A stretch of 64,000 bases of DNA from NCBI RefSeq assembly GCF_012273895.1, contig NC_052109.1, forward strand, positions 62,001-126,000, written 5' to 3'. The position numbers and the translations under genes were made by a program. Origin of the DNA: Zerene cesonia (lineage: Eukaryota > Arthropoda > Insecta > Lepidoptera > Pieridae). Under the pieces are notes generated by a model. That model was given only the letters and a program-made list of their open reading frames with translations, did no database searches and was not told where the DNA came from. Positions within the stretch are counted from its first letter, which is position 1. The number at the start of each line of letters is the position of its first letter. Shown here one piece after another: positions 51,787 to 63,945 of the stretch.

Positions 51787-53639
51787 CTGGTCAAAAACGT
51801 TGAAAAATGGTTGGTGTCTTTCTTCAAATTGAATAAAACGAATGCGCAAGAATTCGCATATAACCATTCGCTTTTTGTAATAAATTTAATGTACATTAAA
51901 TGACATTGATATTTATAATTAATATATGGTGTAATAAATAAGTAATCATGTTTAACCTGTCGAATCTGTTTAAAAATATCAGAGGTCTGTTGTAGTTTCC
52001 TGCATAGAAAGGTATGATTGCAGAATGGCAGCTACATCTACGAGGTCCGGACAGTACTCCACTTAGGGAATAGCCAGTTGGATTTTTTCCCGTTTTAAAG
52101 GGGAAAGTTAATTATCTTTCCTTTTACACTCGGCTCCATGGAGACGATCGAGCGTCGAAGCAATTTCCACACATACGTCCGCTACCAATTCCAAATAGAT
52201 ATCAGACGGTTCAACCGATGTATGCACGGGAAAATAACATCTATTTTTAGCAAGTAAAGGTATAGAATCCAGTGTGTAAACAAATCTACAGTATACCCTT
52301 AAGCGCAGGGCTATCACGTTTTTGTGTCCAATTATAGTTGGCATTTTAGTCAGCAAAAAATGCTCGACTAAAAAATATAAGATTTATCGTTGTTAAATTC
52401 AAAATTCAGTTCTTAATGTTATTTTTGACACACTATAATTAAATTGTTACGTCTAATTTGTTACGAAAGTGAGAGGAGGTGAGTTTCGAGATTTTAATAT
52501 TAGCGCAGCACAGCACAGCTGCATTCTAAAAACTTTGCAAAATCAATAATATCGCGTTAGTTCTGGACAGTAGTCACTTTTATATAAAACACAATTTTGT
52601 AGATTAAAGAAGTCAATTTCGTTTCACAAACTTTGTGTTACGTAATTGATTTTTTAAAGCACGTTCCCAAAAACGACGAAAGAACTAAACGACAGCGGTT
52701 CTCAATTCGGAGTTTTTGTGGACACGTTTATTTTAATGTGAGATAGTGTTGTAATTTTTTATTATTCAACAACAAATCTGTATTTTATATTTTAAATCAT
52801 ATTATCATTTCCTACTTTAATCAATGTAATTAATTAATCGTGATTTAAGTTTAAATAGTATTTATTTACGTATTACATTTTAATATTACGTATTAATATT
52901 AAATTATTAGATATAAAAATTACGTAGTTGAATACTGCTTAATAATAAATATGATATCTATAGCTGTAAACTAAATATTTTCGATAACATTTTAAATAAT
53001 TGCCACAGCGCGTAAACACCAATATCGAGTAGATATTGGACTATTGAGACTGTGAACACGACGCAGTAGCAGCATAATATAAACAGGCATTGAAACACAC
53101 AATTTACTTAACTATTAAAAGATTATTTCAAGCAGATGTTATTCTTCTCAGCTACCGCTGGCAGATAAGTTTTTAGAATTCCCGCTCTCAGTGGGAGTGA
53201 TGATAATAATTTATCTTGTCCCATTGGACACAGTATCAGGGATTCGTCCCGCGGGGCGGGTGTATGGGCCCCATTTTGATTTGTGACTCGAGATAGCAAA
53301 AACCCGTGCAAGTAGGCAATTACTTACGAACGTAAGTGGAAAATCGTATTATAAACAATATTCCACGTACTGAGATGTTTTGAATGATGGAACACGCTTT
53401 ATACATCCGTGTGGTTTAGCTGACGTCATGTTTTGGTGAATATTATTATCATTAATTATTGTTTATTCCTTATTTCAGGTAGCAATGTACAAAATGTTTA
53501 ATACAACATTTACATTTCTAATAGACATTGTTCTAAATGAAGGATACGTTACTAGGATTCAATTATTGTGATTCAATCTGATATTACGGTTCTGTTCCAA
53601 AAGATAAAACGGGCTTATTATCTCTATTACTATCATTAC
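51787..53639. other. Intergenic, no gene seen
   Basis: AT-rich with a perfect TGACGTCA at 53421-53428. The 82-codon frame on the minus strand at 52108-52356 has mixed composition, but I cannot link it to any family and it has no convincing splice sites. Confidence 0.4.
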
Positions 53640-53805
53640 GCTGTCCGTCTGTCTGTCTGTCCGTCAATTGATATTTTGGTATATGATGTATTTCTATATG
53701 TTAGCACGGTCACTAATTGGATGGATGATAATTATTTTTTTTGCAGTTGCTCTTTAGCCCAGGAGCTCGTAGTGTCGCGAGTCCAATTCGCACTTGACCG
53801 ATTTT
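53640..53805 (+). repeat. Degenerate dispersed repeat with GTCT run
   Basis: Begins with a CTGTCCGTCTGTCTGTCTGT run and ends GTGTCGCGAGTCCAATTCGC then ACTTGACCGATTTTCTG, close to a CGCGAGTCCGACTCGCACTT-type sequence common in lepidopteran repeats. Class unassigned; boundaries approximate. Confidence 0.4.
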
Positions 53806-54229
53806 CTGTTGTGTTGTTTAGTAGCTAACTCATCCATAAGACGTAGAAAATACGAAAATCTCACAGTTCTATTAATCGTGTCGTCTCACCTTCAAAATGA
53901 CTGGATTTATTTTAGACAACATTGTTTACCATACATAAGTATCGCGTAAACATTCATACATTTTACATGAAATGTTGTTGGTTCAACAATGCAAACAGAC
54001 GCATCAATTTTATTTATTTGCATGGATAATACACTTTTGCAATTTATTTCATGTTTGCCGTTACGTACGCTATGTGAATTTGTGTTGCATGTATGCCAAA
54101 ACAATCTAATAAAATTTTATTAAAAACAGAGCAAATAGCATATTCCAACCGCAGATTCCCTAGTAATAAACTTCCACAATCATATCAATAGAAATAACGA
54201 TTGACGAGTAAAGAAGTGACATACATACA

Positions 54230-54370
54230 ATGTCAGGCGAGCAGGCGCGGCCATCCGCCGCTCACAAAAAGCGCTTCCTGCCCGCCCTTGTTCGAACCCA
54301 CTTCCTCTATGCTCCACTTCACTGTACTGTTACGATTGCTTTTTTATTGAACGTCGCATTTACTAAATAA
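54230..54370 (+). other. Small open frame (46 codons), probably non-coding
   Basis: ATG at 54230 to TAA at 54368-54370. The first half is GC-rich and basic (MSGEQARPSAAHKKRF), the second half hydrophobic. It lacks transcript or splice evidence and sits in a GC-richer patch. It may be a first exon, a small peptide or chance. Confidence 0.15.
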
Positions 54371-54491
54371 CAAGAACACTTGTGATGTTTAAATGAAATA
54401 CAGATCTCTAAAACGAGAAACCATCGAGTTTCTTGCTGATTCTTCTCGGTAGAAGTGACATTCCGAATCGGCAGTTTATTTTTTAAATATT

Positions 54492-55491
54492 NNNNNNNNN
54501 NNNNNNNNNNNNNNNNNNNNNNNNNNNNNNNNNNNNNNNNNNNNNNNNNNNNNNNNNNNNNNNNNNNNNNNNNNNNNNNNNNNNNNNNNNNNNNNNNNNN
54601 NNNNNNNNNNNNNNNNNNNNNNNNNNNNNNNNNNNNNNNNNNNNNNNNNNNNNNNNNNNNNNNNNNNNNNNNNNNNNNNNNNNNNNNNNNNNNNNNNNNN
54701 NNNNNNNNNNNNNNNNNNNNNNNNNNNNNNNNNNNNNNNNNNNNNNNNNNNNNNNNNNNNNNNNNNNNNNNNNNNNNNNNNNNNNNNNNNNNNNNNNNNN
54801 NNNNNNNNNNNNNNNNNNNNNNNNNNNNNNNNNNNNNNNNNNNNNNNNNNNNNNNNNNNNNNNNNNNNNNNNNNNNNNNNNNNNNNNNNNNNNNNNNNNN
54901 NNNNNNNNNNNNNNNNNNNNNNNNNNNNNNNNNNNNNNNNNNNNNNNNNNNNNNNNNNNNNNNNNNNNNNNNNNNNNNNNNNNNNNNNNNNNNNNNNNNN
55001 NNNNNNNNNNNNNNNNNNNNNNNNNNNNNNNNNNNNNNNNNNNNNNNNNNNNNNNNNNNNNNNNNNNNNNNNNNNNNNNNNNNNNNNNNNNNNNNNNNNN
55101 NNNNNNNNNNNNNNNNNNNNNNNNNNNNNNNNNNNNNNNNNNNNNNNNNNNNNNNNNNNNNNNNNNNNNNNNNNNNNNNNNNNNNNNNNNNNNNNNNNNN
55201 NNNNNNNNNNNNNNNNNNNNNNNNNNNNNNNNNNNNNNNNNNNNNNNNNNNNNNNNNNNNNNNNNNNNNNNNNNNNNNNNNNNNNNNNNNNNNNNNNNNN
55301 NNNNNNNNNNNNNNNNNNNNNNNNNNNNNNNNNNNNNNNNNNNNNNNNNNNNNNNNNNNNNNNNNNNNNNNNNNNNNNNNNNNNNNNNNNNNNNNNNNNN
55401 NNNNNNNNNNNNNNNNNNNNNNNNNNNNNNNNNNNNNNNNNNNNNNNNNNNNNNNNNNNNNNNNNNNNNNNNNNNNNNNNNNNNNNNNNNN
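54492..55491. other. Assembly gap (1000 N)
   Basis: Exactly 1000 undetermined bases, the same length as the first gap, so it is a placeholder. Open frames through it are artefacts. Confidence 0.99.
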
Positions 55492-57118
55492 TATTATTTA
55501 TAAATACTTTAATAAGAATAAAAAAGGTCTTGATTATGAATATATAATTTTCATACTACTATGTTATATTTCTAAATTCTATTGCTTTTCCTCCTACGGC
55601 ATGTTTTTAAATATATACCTACCTGTTCCAATTATAAACAAGATTGTTTCTATTGTGTTGATTTTAATCGTAGCCTTTTGTTGTTTTCAATATAGTAAAC
55701 GAACGTTTTGTTAGATAGAATACATTTCAGCAAGCAAGCAAATTTAAATAATTATTGATTTGGGTAAACTAAAATAGAAAGCAAAGATGAAACTGTCGAC
55801 TTATAAACGAGAAACAGTTCCGCGCTCTCAAGTCCTCGCAGATCGGAATTCGAGACGTTCCCGGAACAATAAAACTTATTTCATAATAAATATCGTCGTT
55901 AACCGTAATTTCCCGTCAGACACTTAAGGGGCGCACACACGAGCATTCATACGATGTGGCGCGTTTACCTCTAGCGCATAACGAATAATAAATAATTGTA
56001 AATTTAATTCATTATTTGCTAGACGCATTTTAAGTTTTATACAATATAATGAATCAAACTATTAAATATAAAACTATTTTCAGTAATTTAGTAAAAACAT
56101 ATTTGCCATGCTAGAAATATTACAAACAATAAAGTGTAGTGATGTACGATTACATTTCGAACTGCAGCTACTATGAAGAAAATATAAAAAAACCATAAAA
56201 ACCAAGAATAATATCGAGGTCTATTATTATTTTTTCTACAAATATGCAGCTAATTTATTTCTTCCTATATATTATTATTACTCCATATATACTGACCTGT
56301 TAATTTGACTGTATTTTGTTTATATAATAATCTTGTAAATTGCTAGAAATACTAATGACTCAAACGCTGTGACGTCATCCACTTTAAAAGAAATTACCAA
56401 CTTCACAATACACAGCACAAAGTCAATAGTAACTCAATGACTTTTAAAGTTTTTAAGCGGAGGTGTCTCGTCAGAAATAGGCACTCGATAACATAATGTC
56501 TCGTAGTGAATCTAAAAACTCCATTTGGAAAGAAAAGAAGTAATGTACGCCTGCTAGTTAAGATTCATTTGCTAAAAACGATTTATTTATTTAGTTCCTA
56601 ATTTTATAACTGATTATATAACATGTTCACACTACAATTAAGATATGAAACTGGGATAAACAAATATACGGTAGGCTTCGTGTAATTTATTTCTAGAAAT
56701 TCTAGATACAATAATGATTTTGAGCTTGAATCATGACCTCAACCAACATAGTCGCGTGTTAGCATTGCATATCTCTTCGATTGCTTTATTTAAAAGTTCA
56801 TTAATCGTTCATAGCTTGGCTTAAGCCATGAACGATGCGTCATAATAAATGTGCGCCTGTCTCCGCGCCCGTCGCCGCGTGTACTGGGCTCGAAATAATT
56901 CCCTTCTGATTAATTATTCCGTTTCGTGTGATAGTGACTTGTTCCGCAGATCAGCGCCATGATGTAATATTCGCTAGAAACCACGTAAACGCATACGTGA
57001 CGCACGCTGTTTTTTCTCTCTGTTGAAATTATAGAATAATAAAAACATTCATAAAGCGTGACGTCTTCTGTGTCATACTAATTATTTAAATTTTGAACTA
57101 AATAATTTTATATTTAAA
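55492..57118. other. Intergenic with palindrome
   Basis: AT-rich. A perfect TGACGTCA lies at 56370-56377. A 33-base imperfect palindrome (ATCGTTCAT ... GGCTTAAGCC ... ATGAACGAT) is at 56804-56836, followed by a GC-rich patch to about 56890. No exon supported. Confidence 0.4.
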
Positions 57119-57297
57119 CTAGCTGCACCCGGCAAACGCTGTTCTGCCTTACTCTTATCATTTAGGGGTGTGAAAAATAGATGTTAGCCGATTCTCAGAC
57201 CTACCCAATATGCTTACCAAATTTCAGAGGAATCGGTCAAGCCGTTTCGGAGGAGTATTGAGACTAACATTGTGACACGAGAATTTTATATATAAGA
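57119..57297 (-). mobile_element. Helitron-like element sharing 5' module with copies A and B
   Basis: Minus strand: A|TCTTATATATAAAATTCTCG, then ACTCCTCCGAAACGGCTTGA and AAATTTGGTAAGCATATTGG as in copies A and B for about 140 bases. It then diverges and ends GTTTGCCGGGTGCAGCTAG|T. The 179-base element has intact termini. It is non-coding and chimeric relative to A and B. Confidence 0.8.
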
Positions 57298-59782
57298 TTA
57301 CGAGTGTAATATACTCACATGCGCATCAAGATTAGTGTGTAATTGTTTAAATAAAATGTAAAATGTTGTTTTTTTGTGACATTATTAACTAACGTTAACA
57401 TTCTATATGTACTCGTATGATGTGTTTCACAACACTTCAAGTGTTTATCAAATCAGTTCAGGCATATTTGTTTTGTTTAAATTGAATATAAATTTACTAC
57501 GATATTGCGTCCGCTACAATTATATACAGGTATAACATACTATTTAAATAGTTATAGATGTTCTCAAAATGTTTATTTTATTAACGAGTAAAATGAAGGT
57601 TCTATTTACCTGGTTGATTTTCACGATTAGGTGATCCTTTGAAAAAATGCTCATGACTACAGATAGGTGCAGGTGCAGGCCAAAATTCTTATCTTCTATG
57701 AAGATACTGGCTACTTTGCGCCCGTTACATGAGATATTACGAACAAATGATAATTAAGTTAATGTATCACATATATACCTCTCTTCATTGCGGTAAATAC
57801 GGGCGTGATTATGTGTTGTGTGTAGAAAGTGAAGTGAATGCAAATATATTTCCTGAGCGTCGACATTTTGCGACGTGACGCGCCGCCCACCGGCGATCAG
57901 TTTGCTTGATTGAGCCACTAATGTCACGTTTGTTTCATATCTTTGCTTTTGTCCACAAACTCACAAACTCACATACCTTTTATGTCGTTAATCGTTATAC
58001 TGTTAATGTAGTATGTATACTGTGTAATGTTGTTAAGACAAATACAATTAATTATATAGCTGTATATTACATTGGTTGCGGATTAAGTATCATTATAAAA
58101 TTATACAGTTATTCTCAAACAAATACATTATCTAAGTAACAACAAAAAATTCACAAATGTTTAAATTACCAAAGATTTATTTGACCTACGTTCATATTTC
58201 TGTGAAGTGTACACGTGTGAAGAGCATTTACTGTGTTAGTTACAAAAACTCAATCATAAAATGAGAATGTATGGTTCTCAAACTCTAGGCTAAAAATACG
58301 CATGTGTCCCTAATGTGGTTACAAAATAAAAACTATAACATTTAAATGCTACGACGCGGAAAGACAAGTAATGAGATTACCTTCTATAGCGGGATATGCA
58401 AATTGCAGCCAAATAGTCGCTAATTCCGCAGCGTGTGTCAATTCGCCACAATCAATAACTATAAAGTTTTATGAGTAGTCGCTACGGACGTGACGGCATG
58501 AGATTGCGTTTAACGACTTTTTATGACACTCTCCTAACTCAAAGGTTACCATAATTCATAAGCCAATATAAATGGCTATTAAAATAAATTGTTTGCAATG
58601 ACGCAGTTTGGTTTGTAGCCAGTATATAAGTGTATAATCTATGGTTTGTAGCTCGTATGATACTAGGCTTGCGAAAATTGAGTGAAAGAAACTGTGACAC
58701 ACAAAAAATCCTGTGGCGAAATAAAAGGAAATACTTATGGCAAACTCAACGTTTCCGCGGGAATTATGTTCATTACAATCCTAGGATGTATATTTACTAG
58801 TAATATAAAGTAAAAGTGTTTGTTTGCTTGAATGCACTAATCTTAGGAACTGCTGTTCTGATATAACAGATTCACTGTAAATGTAAACATGCCTGAATCG
58901 CTAAACGAATTTTGATAATTTTTGATAAACAGTCATGAGTAAAGGAATTAGCAATGAATCCCTGATAGTTTAGAGGAAGACATAATACCTCAAGATGGTG
59001 AAAATGCTGATAGAAATTGGGATCGGGGTGATTATCGCATAGAAACAAAGTGTAGGTAAGGAACACAACTGGCCTCATAATAATCTAAATAGTAGATTTA
59101 TCTTTCATACTTACACGAGGATACAGAAAACAGATATCTGCATGAAGAGGCTCTTAGGAACTGTCAAACTACAGTCACTTGATATATGTCTTGCCATGAG
59201 ACATAGTCCAGTTGAAGATATCATTCGATATACGACTACATGTTTCTTACTATTGATGTAATATAATAAGACTAAAGTAACGATTATATTTAAATGTACG
59301 TTTGCAATCGCTTTGTTTCGTGTGTCAAGGAGTCAAATGAGTAGTTGTATCACCTAACAATAAGCAATTTACTTAAGTTTGATTACGTTTGTTTAAATTA
59401 AACCTCCGATGTTTCAGGCACTTTGTACAGGATAAGGTACAATTCAGGTTTTCTACTATATTATACCTAATGTATAAATAAGTTAGAAGTTTTAAACATG
59501 TAGACCGGCTGTTTTGGCGGATCCTGACCTGATTGATGATGAGATTGCGGATAAAATGTTAAACATAGTTTCTTCTACAATATATCTTTATTTTTTGAAT
59601 ACATAATGTGAAGCATTTATCTAGTTTTCTATGGCATATCGTTTGAAATTCGAGATCTCACTGTAAATACTGTATATTAAATGTTATCAAAACCAATTGA
59701 TTTATTTGAAATGTTCACTCACAATATTGTCATTTTTGTAACTAAATTAATACCTTGCTCGATATCTATTACCAACATGTTT
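57298..59782. other. Intergenic with Helitron-like fragment and POU-type site
   Basis: No gene seen. An octamer ATGCAAAT (58396-58403) lies in a patch with ACAATCAATAACTATAAAG and GTTTTATGAG (58385-58530), possibly regulatory. At 58800-58960 AAGTGTTTGTTTGCTTGAATG and later AATTTTGATAATTTTTGATA resemble the 5' part of a degraded Helitron-like repeat. Confidence 0.4.
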
Positions 59783-59999
59783 TCACTACTAATAATATAA
59801 ATATAACTTTTACGGCCTGCCTGTATGTCCCTTCTTCACACCTCAACGACAGAACCAATTTGAATAAAATTTGACACAACGATACTTGAGACTTGAGAGA
59901 AGACACGTAGAGGTTTTAGAGGTTTTATCCCGAAAATATCAAGGAAACTTTTTGCAGATTTTCCTTTCATTACGCGGGTTATGACTCGGCGGAAAGCCA
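59783..59999 (+). mobile_element. Degraded Helitron-like element
   Basis: Begins TCACTACTAATAATATAAAT, contains CAGAACCAATTTGAATAAAA then TTTGACACA, GTTTTATCCCGAAAATATCA and ends TACGCGGGTT...GGCGGAAAGCCAG|T. The terminal CTAG has mutated to CCAG. The long frame on the minus strand (59836-60222) partly overlaps this repeat and is not a gene. Confidence 0.55.
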
Positions 60000-61221
60000 G
60001 TGAAATAATATTTAAAAAACATATTATTGACAAATAAATTAGAAGTCTTAAATTAGAAGAACATGAATGAGATAGGGAACACGAGTGTTCTCGTATATCC
60101 ATCACGTATACACTACTCAGATATATGTGTACCAACTGAGTAGTGTTATCGTAAACCCTGTATGTTTGTCGACACTGTCCCACATACGACACATCAATCC
60201 GGCTTGATCGATGTTGATACATCTGCTTGCTTACAAAACATCGATATCTTTAGATACGTATGATATAGTCTCGCCGACCAATCTCGTTAAGAGATTGGTT
60301 AGATGGAGAGCTGTGGTAAAAAACAGATATTATACAAATGGTCAAGGTTCGAAACAAACGTGCAATGTGTTCAAAGCTATAGAGTTAGGTATTTTAATCC
60401 ATAACTTTTCGTATGATCATTTTGATCAGATTCCATTGTTTATTATTAAAATATTTTTTTCCCAACTAGCCTGGGACTTCACTCCGGTGTTACTAGAGTA
60501 AAAGTAGCCTTTGTAAAAAAACATTTTTTTTACAAATCCGATCACCTTTTTTTTGCTAGAAAGAATTACAACATCGATCTTTAAACGACTTACATATGTA
60601 ATAATATTAGGAGGCATTCTAATATTTCGTAACATCAGTGTAGATACCGGAAATATATATGGAGCATGGAATCAATACTGATACATTTAGGTTGTTTACA
60701 AATACACGAAGCGCCCAGTCATGTATGTCCCGCGCAAACATGCTGACGAGGTGCACTCAATTGTATATTATAAACAATTCAATTAACTCATTTGTTGCAA
60801 CCGCACTGTATATATCACGTATGCTTTATTATAATTCACAACATAAATATTGTATATTTATATGGACTACCAGGGTTGGCTTGGGAAAAACTAAACATGC
60901 TTCTATATTCAATTATCCTATAGTTTTCAGTTGAATAAATAAACTCTTTAGCGTCAAAATATATATATTGTTAATATGAGTATACATGCGAAATGTGGTG
61001 ACAATCGTAGTAAGAGTTTACTACAATCGTAACCAAAACTCTGCCTTATGAAGGTCTTATAATATTTCATGAGATCTTGCTTTCAAAGGCAAACAGCACT
61101 TTTTTAGGATTAGTTGCGATGGACTCATCAGTTCCTGGTGGAATATCGACTGTCTCTTCACAGCATGATCTGAGAGCGGCAGACAAGGTCGCGGGTGTCG
61201 GTTACTATTTTTATAGGGATT
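60000..61221. other. Intergenic with inverted repeats
   Basis: An 11-base perfect inverted repeat lies at 60110-60120 and 60136-60146 (ACACTACTCAG/CTGAGTAGTGT) and an 8-base one near 60279-60299 (CCAATCTC/GAGATTGG). No exon supported. Confidence 0.4.
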
Positions 61222-61380
61222 TATTTCAATAGGTGTAAATTATAATGTGTTTAATGGGAGCCGAGCACTCTTGGACACGAACTGGGCCCTATCGCACGGG
61301 GGAAGGTACCACACCCCACAGAAGATCGGCGTGAAAAGCCAGCATGCTACTGTGTTCGTGTTGAAGCGACTTTGCTTTAT
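61222..61380 (+). repeat. Dispersed repeat fragment
   Basis: GGGAGCCGAGCACTCTTGGA, ACACGAACTGGGCCCTATCG, CACCCCACAGAAGATCGGCG then TGAAAAGCCAGC form a GC-richer block in AT-rich flanks that resembles a common lepidopteran repeat. Only one copy is present here, so the assignment rests on recall of the motif series. Confidence 0.4.
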
Positions 61381-63699
61381 ACTATGTAGTGATAATACAC
61401 AAGGCAGTCATTAGTAGTCAACATTTTTTTCTTTTCTTATATTTGATCTTTAATTAAATGTTTACATAGAATCTTTTATCCATTATTCTGTTTAGAATAA
61501 TCTTAAATTCTTTATTTTATGTCACTCTTCAATACATTATTAATTTAAAATTACATAACATGTTATTGTGGAGAATATTCCAAGTAGGTACTTACCGTTT
61601 GGCCTTTGCTTTTACACTTCTTATAATTAATTATAATATGTATAATGCTTATTCTGTTTTTCGCTAATACATAGACACAGACTTATTTCAAAATGGTTAT
61701 TTAATGATATTATATTTTTTTAGACAGTTCACTGATAAATTACATGTCATTTACATTTTAAGTTATTATAATGTATTTCAAATACAATTTTTAAATCTTA
61801 TCCTGCTTATTAAAATGTAAAGTTTGAGTTTGATAAACTTTGCAATATATATATACGATAAATATAATATTTATGAAAGCAAAAAAGAAACCATTTTTTT
61901 ATATTCATGTATAACAATTTGGACTAAGGGAAAATTTTATGTTAAATATTATTTAAGCGTGTGATACCAATTTAGCTCTCATTAAATACATTACACTGCA
62001 TTATGAGATGTGTACATATGCAATGTATTATAAGAATAAGCCACCACAGTTCATATAGCTAGTCCAGTATAACTATAACTTCTCAGCTGTAAGTTGGATA
62101 CATATCCAGCCTGTAATTTACAATATTTTAAAATGCAAAAGTGTGTTTGATTGTTTGTCTTCTTTCTGACTGAGTTGAATTATGATAAAAGGTAATATTT
62201 GTAAGTGGTTTTTTGTTGTAACTCAAATTTAACCGATTTCACATTATAGAGCGTTTAATAATCAAATGAATGGAAAATCAAATGGATTTACAAAAAAGTA
62301 AAAAACAATTCATTAAGAACAATTTAGACATTACAAATAAGGAAATACAATTAAAATTCAATTAATGATAATAACTAACCACAATTCGACAGCGCAGAGG
62401 AAACCGTAACCGTAGTAAATAATGGATTACTTGTAATGGGGAAGGAAAGACCGTGTTTATTGTTTTTGATACTGATTACTAAATAGTGATGTACTTACGA
62501 TGAGCTCGCTTTTGGTAAACAACATCTGTGCTGACTACATTGTAGTTAATTTAATGTACTCGTAAAATAATGATGAATCCGTATCACGTTTTAAGTGTTT
62601 GTTTTTGTTTCATACATTTTTATTTTTTTCTCAATGTTAAATATGAATAATTTAATAACGTTTTTTTTCATAGTGTATTAAGTGTTATTAATAGTAACTT
62701 TTCGAAGTACTAAAATTTATTAAAAGTCAAATTTTATTCGTGTAAATTAATTTTAAAATGGTTTCTGCTTTACTGACGGAAAGAACTTTTTGCCACTATT
62801 GGTATTTCTTGTTTGTTTAGTGCTATATTACATAATTATTATTTTCTTATTTTTGTAGTGGCTGTTATATTTCAATGTCATTTTATATTTATTGTAATTT
62901 TCTAAGGTCGATATATTAAAATTTTTAGATTTAAAAGTTAAGTTATTTTTATACATCGTGAAAAAATACAAAAACGATTCAACTTTTCTGTCTTTCAACA
63001 CTTTTTAAAGAGCTACTTCAAAGTTTCTTGTCGGCTCTTCTCTGGAAAAACTGATTTCCGAACTTGTGGTAAATTTAGAACAGATTCAAACGCGCATCTC
63101 ATTGAATGGATATATGCTGTGAAGTTCGAGCTTTTTGGATTTCTAAATCTAAGTCATTATTTTTATATTTGATTGTTCGATTTGATTGTTTTGTGAATTG
63201 ATAGTTCATAATACTGTGTACTACCTTATCGAGTGTCAAAAATGTCCCCAAGACATTAATTTTGATCCGAAGATCATAGGTTGGCGAAAATATCCCCCTC
63301 GAGAAGGAATGGCCAACACTTTAAAAATGTCCTTTTTTAAAATGTTGGCAAATTATTCATTTTAAATGTCATTTAAAAGTCAGGGCTCAAAAGAAAACAC
63401 AATACTTATCAAGTATGACATTTCTTAATTCACAAAAATAATTGTACCAAATTACACCGGTCAGTGGAAAGCGGGAATTAACAGTAATTGCTGCGATCGC
63501 TGGCCGAAGTTATTAAGGTTAATAAATAAAGAGGTTTTGTCATTTGTGATGTTTAATTCATATTTTAAAGATAAGAAGGCGTGTATTGAATTTTTTTAAA
63601 GGTTGCCTGGAAGGGATGCATATATACATCCGTACCAAATACATACAAATGTTTCATAGACATGTGTTATGGTCTAATTACAGAGTTTATTATTCACAC
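61381..63699. other. Intergenic, no gene seen
   Basis: Very AT-rich. At about 62118-62165 TAAAATGCAAAAGTGTGTTT then GATTGTTTGTCTTCTTTC resembles the 5' end of the 12595 element, without a 3' end. No exon or RNA gene supported. Confidence 0.4.
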
Positions 63700-63945
63700 T
63701 ACAATAGACCTTAAGATGATTAGCGTCACGCCCGCGGCTAGTTTCGCATACTCAAAGGAAAAATTAACATTCCGAGGTCTTCCCCGCATAATTTCCGTCC
63801 CTATGATAAAAAGTAATCTATTTACTTTTAGGATCTCAGACTCTAGATCTCCTTATCAAATTTCGTCCAAATCATTTCAGTACATAAACCTCAAGAAGAG
63901 TCAGACAGACAGGCAGATAGAGGTACTTTCACATTAATGATATTA
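63700..63945 (-). mobile_element. Degraded Helitron-like element
   Basis: In plus-strand order: GTCACGCCCGCGGCTAGTTT CGC, ATGATAAAAAGTAATCTATT, TATCAAATTTCGTCCAAATC ATTTCAG, AGACAGACAGGCAGATAGAG and TACTTTCACATTAATGATAT. This is the reverse-complement order of the family with a GGGCG 3' end and TTATAATATTA 5' end. Many substitutions. The 91-codon frame over it is a repeat artefact. Confidence 0.55.

Noticed and set aside
54455..55714. 419-codon plus-strand frame
   Set aside because: Most of it is the 1000-N gap. The tail is an Ile/Tyr/Phe-rich frame expected from AT-rich DNA.
59836..60222. 128-codon minus-strand frame
   Set aside because: It overlaps a degraded repeat, has no signal, domain or splice support, and Ser/Ile/Leu-rich composition typical of chance frames.
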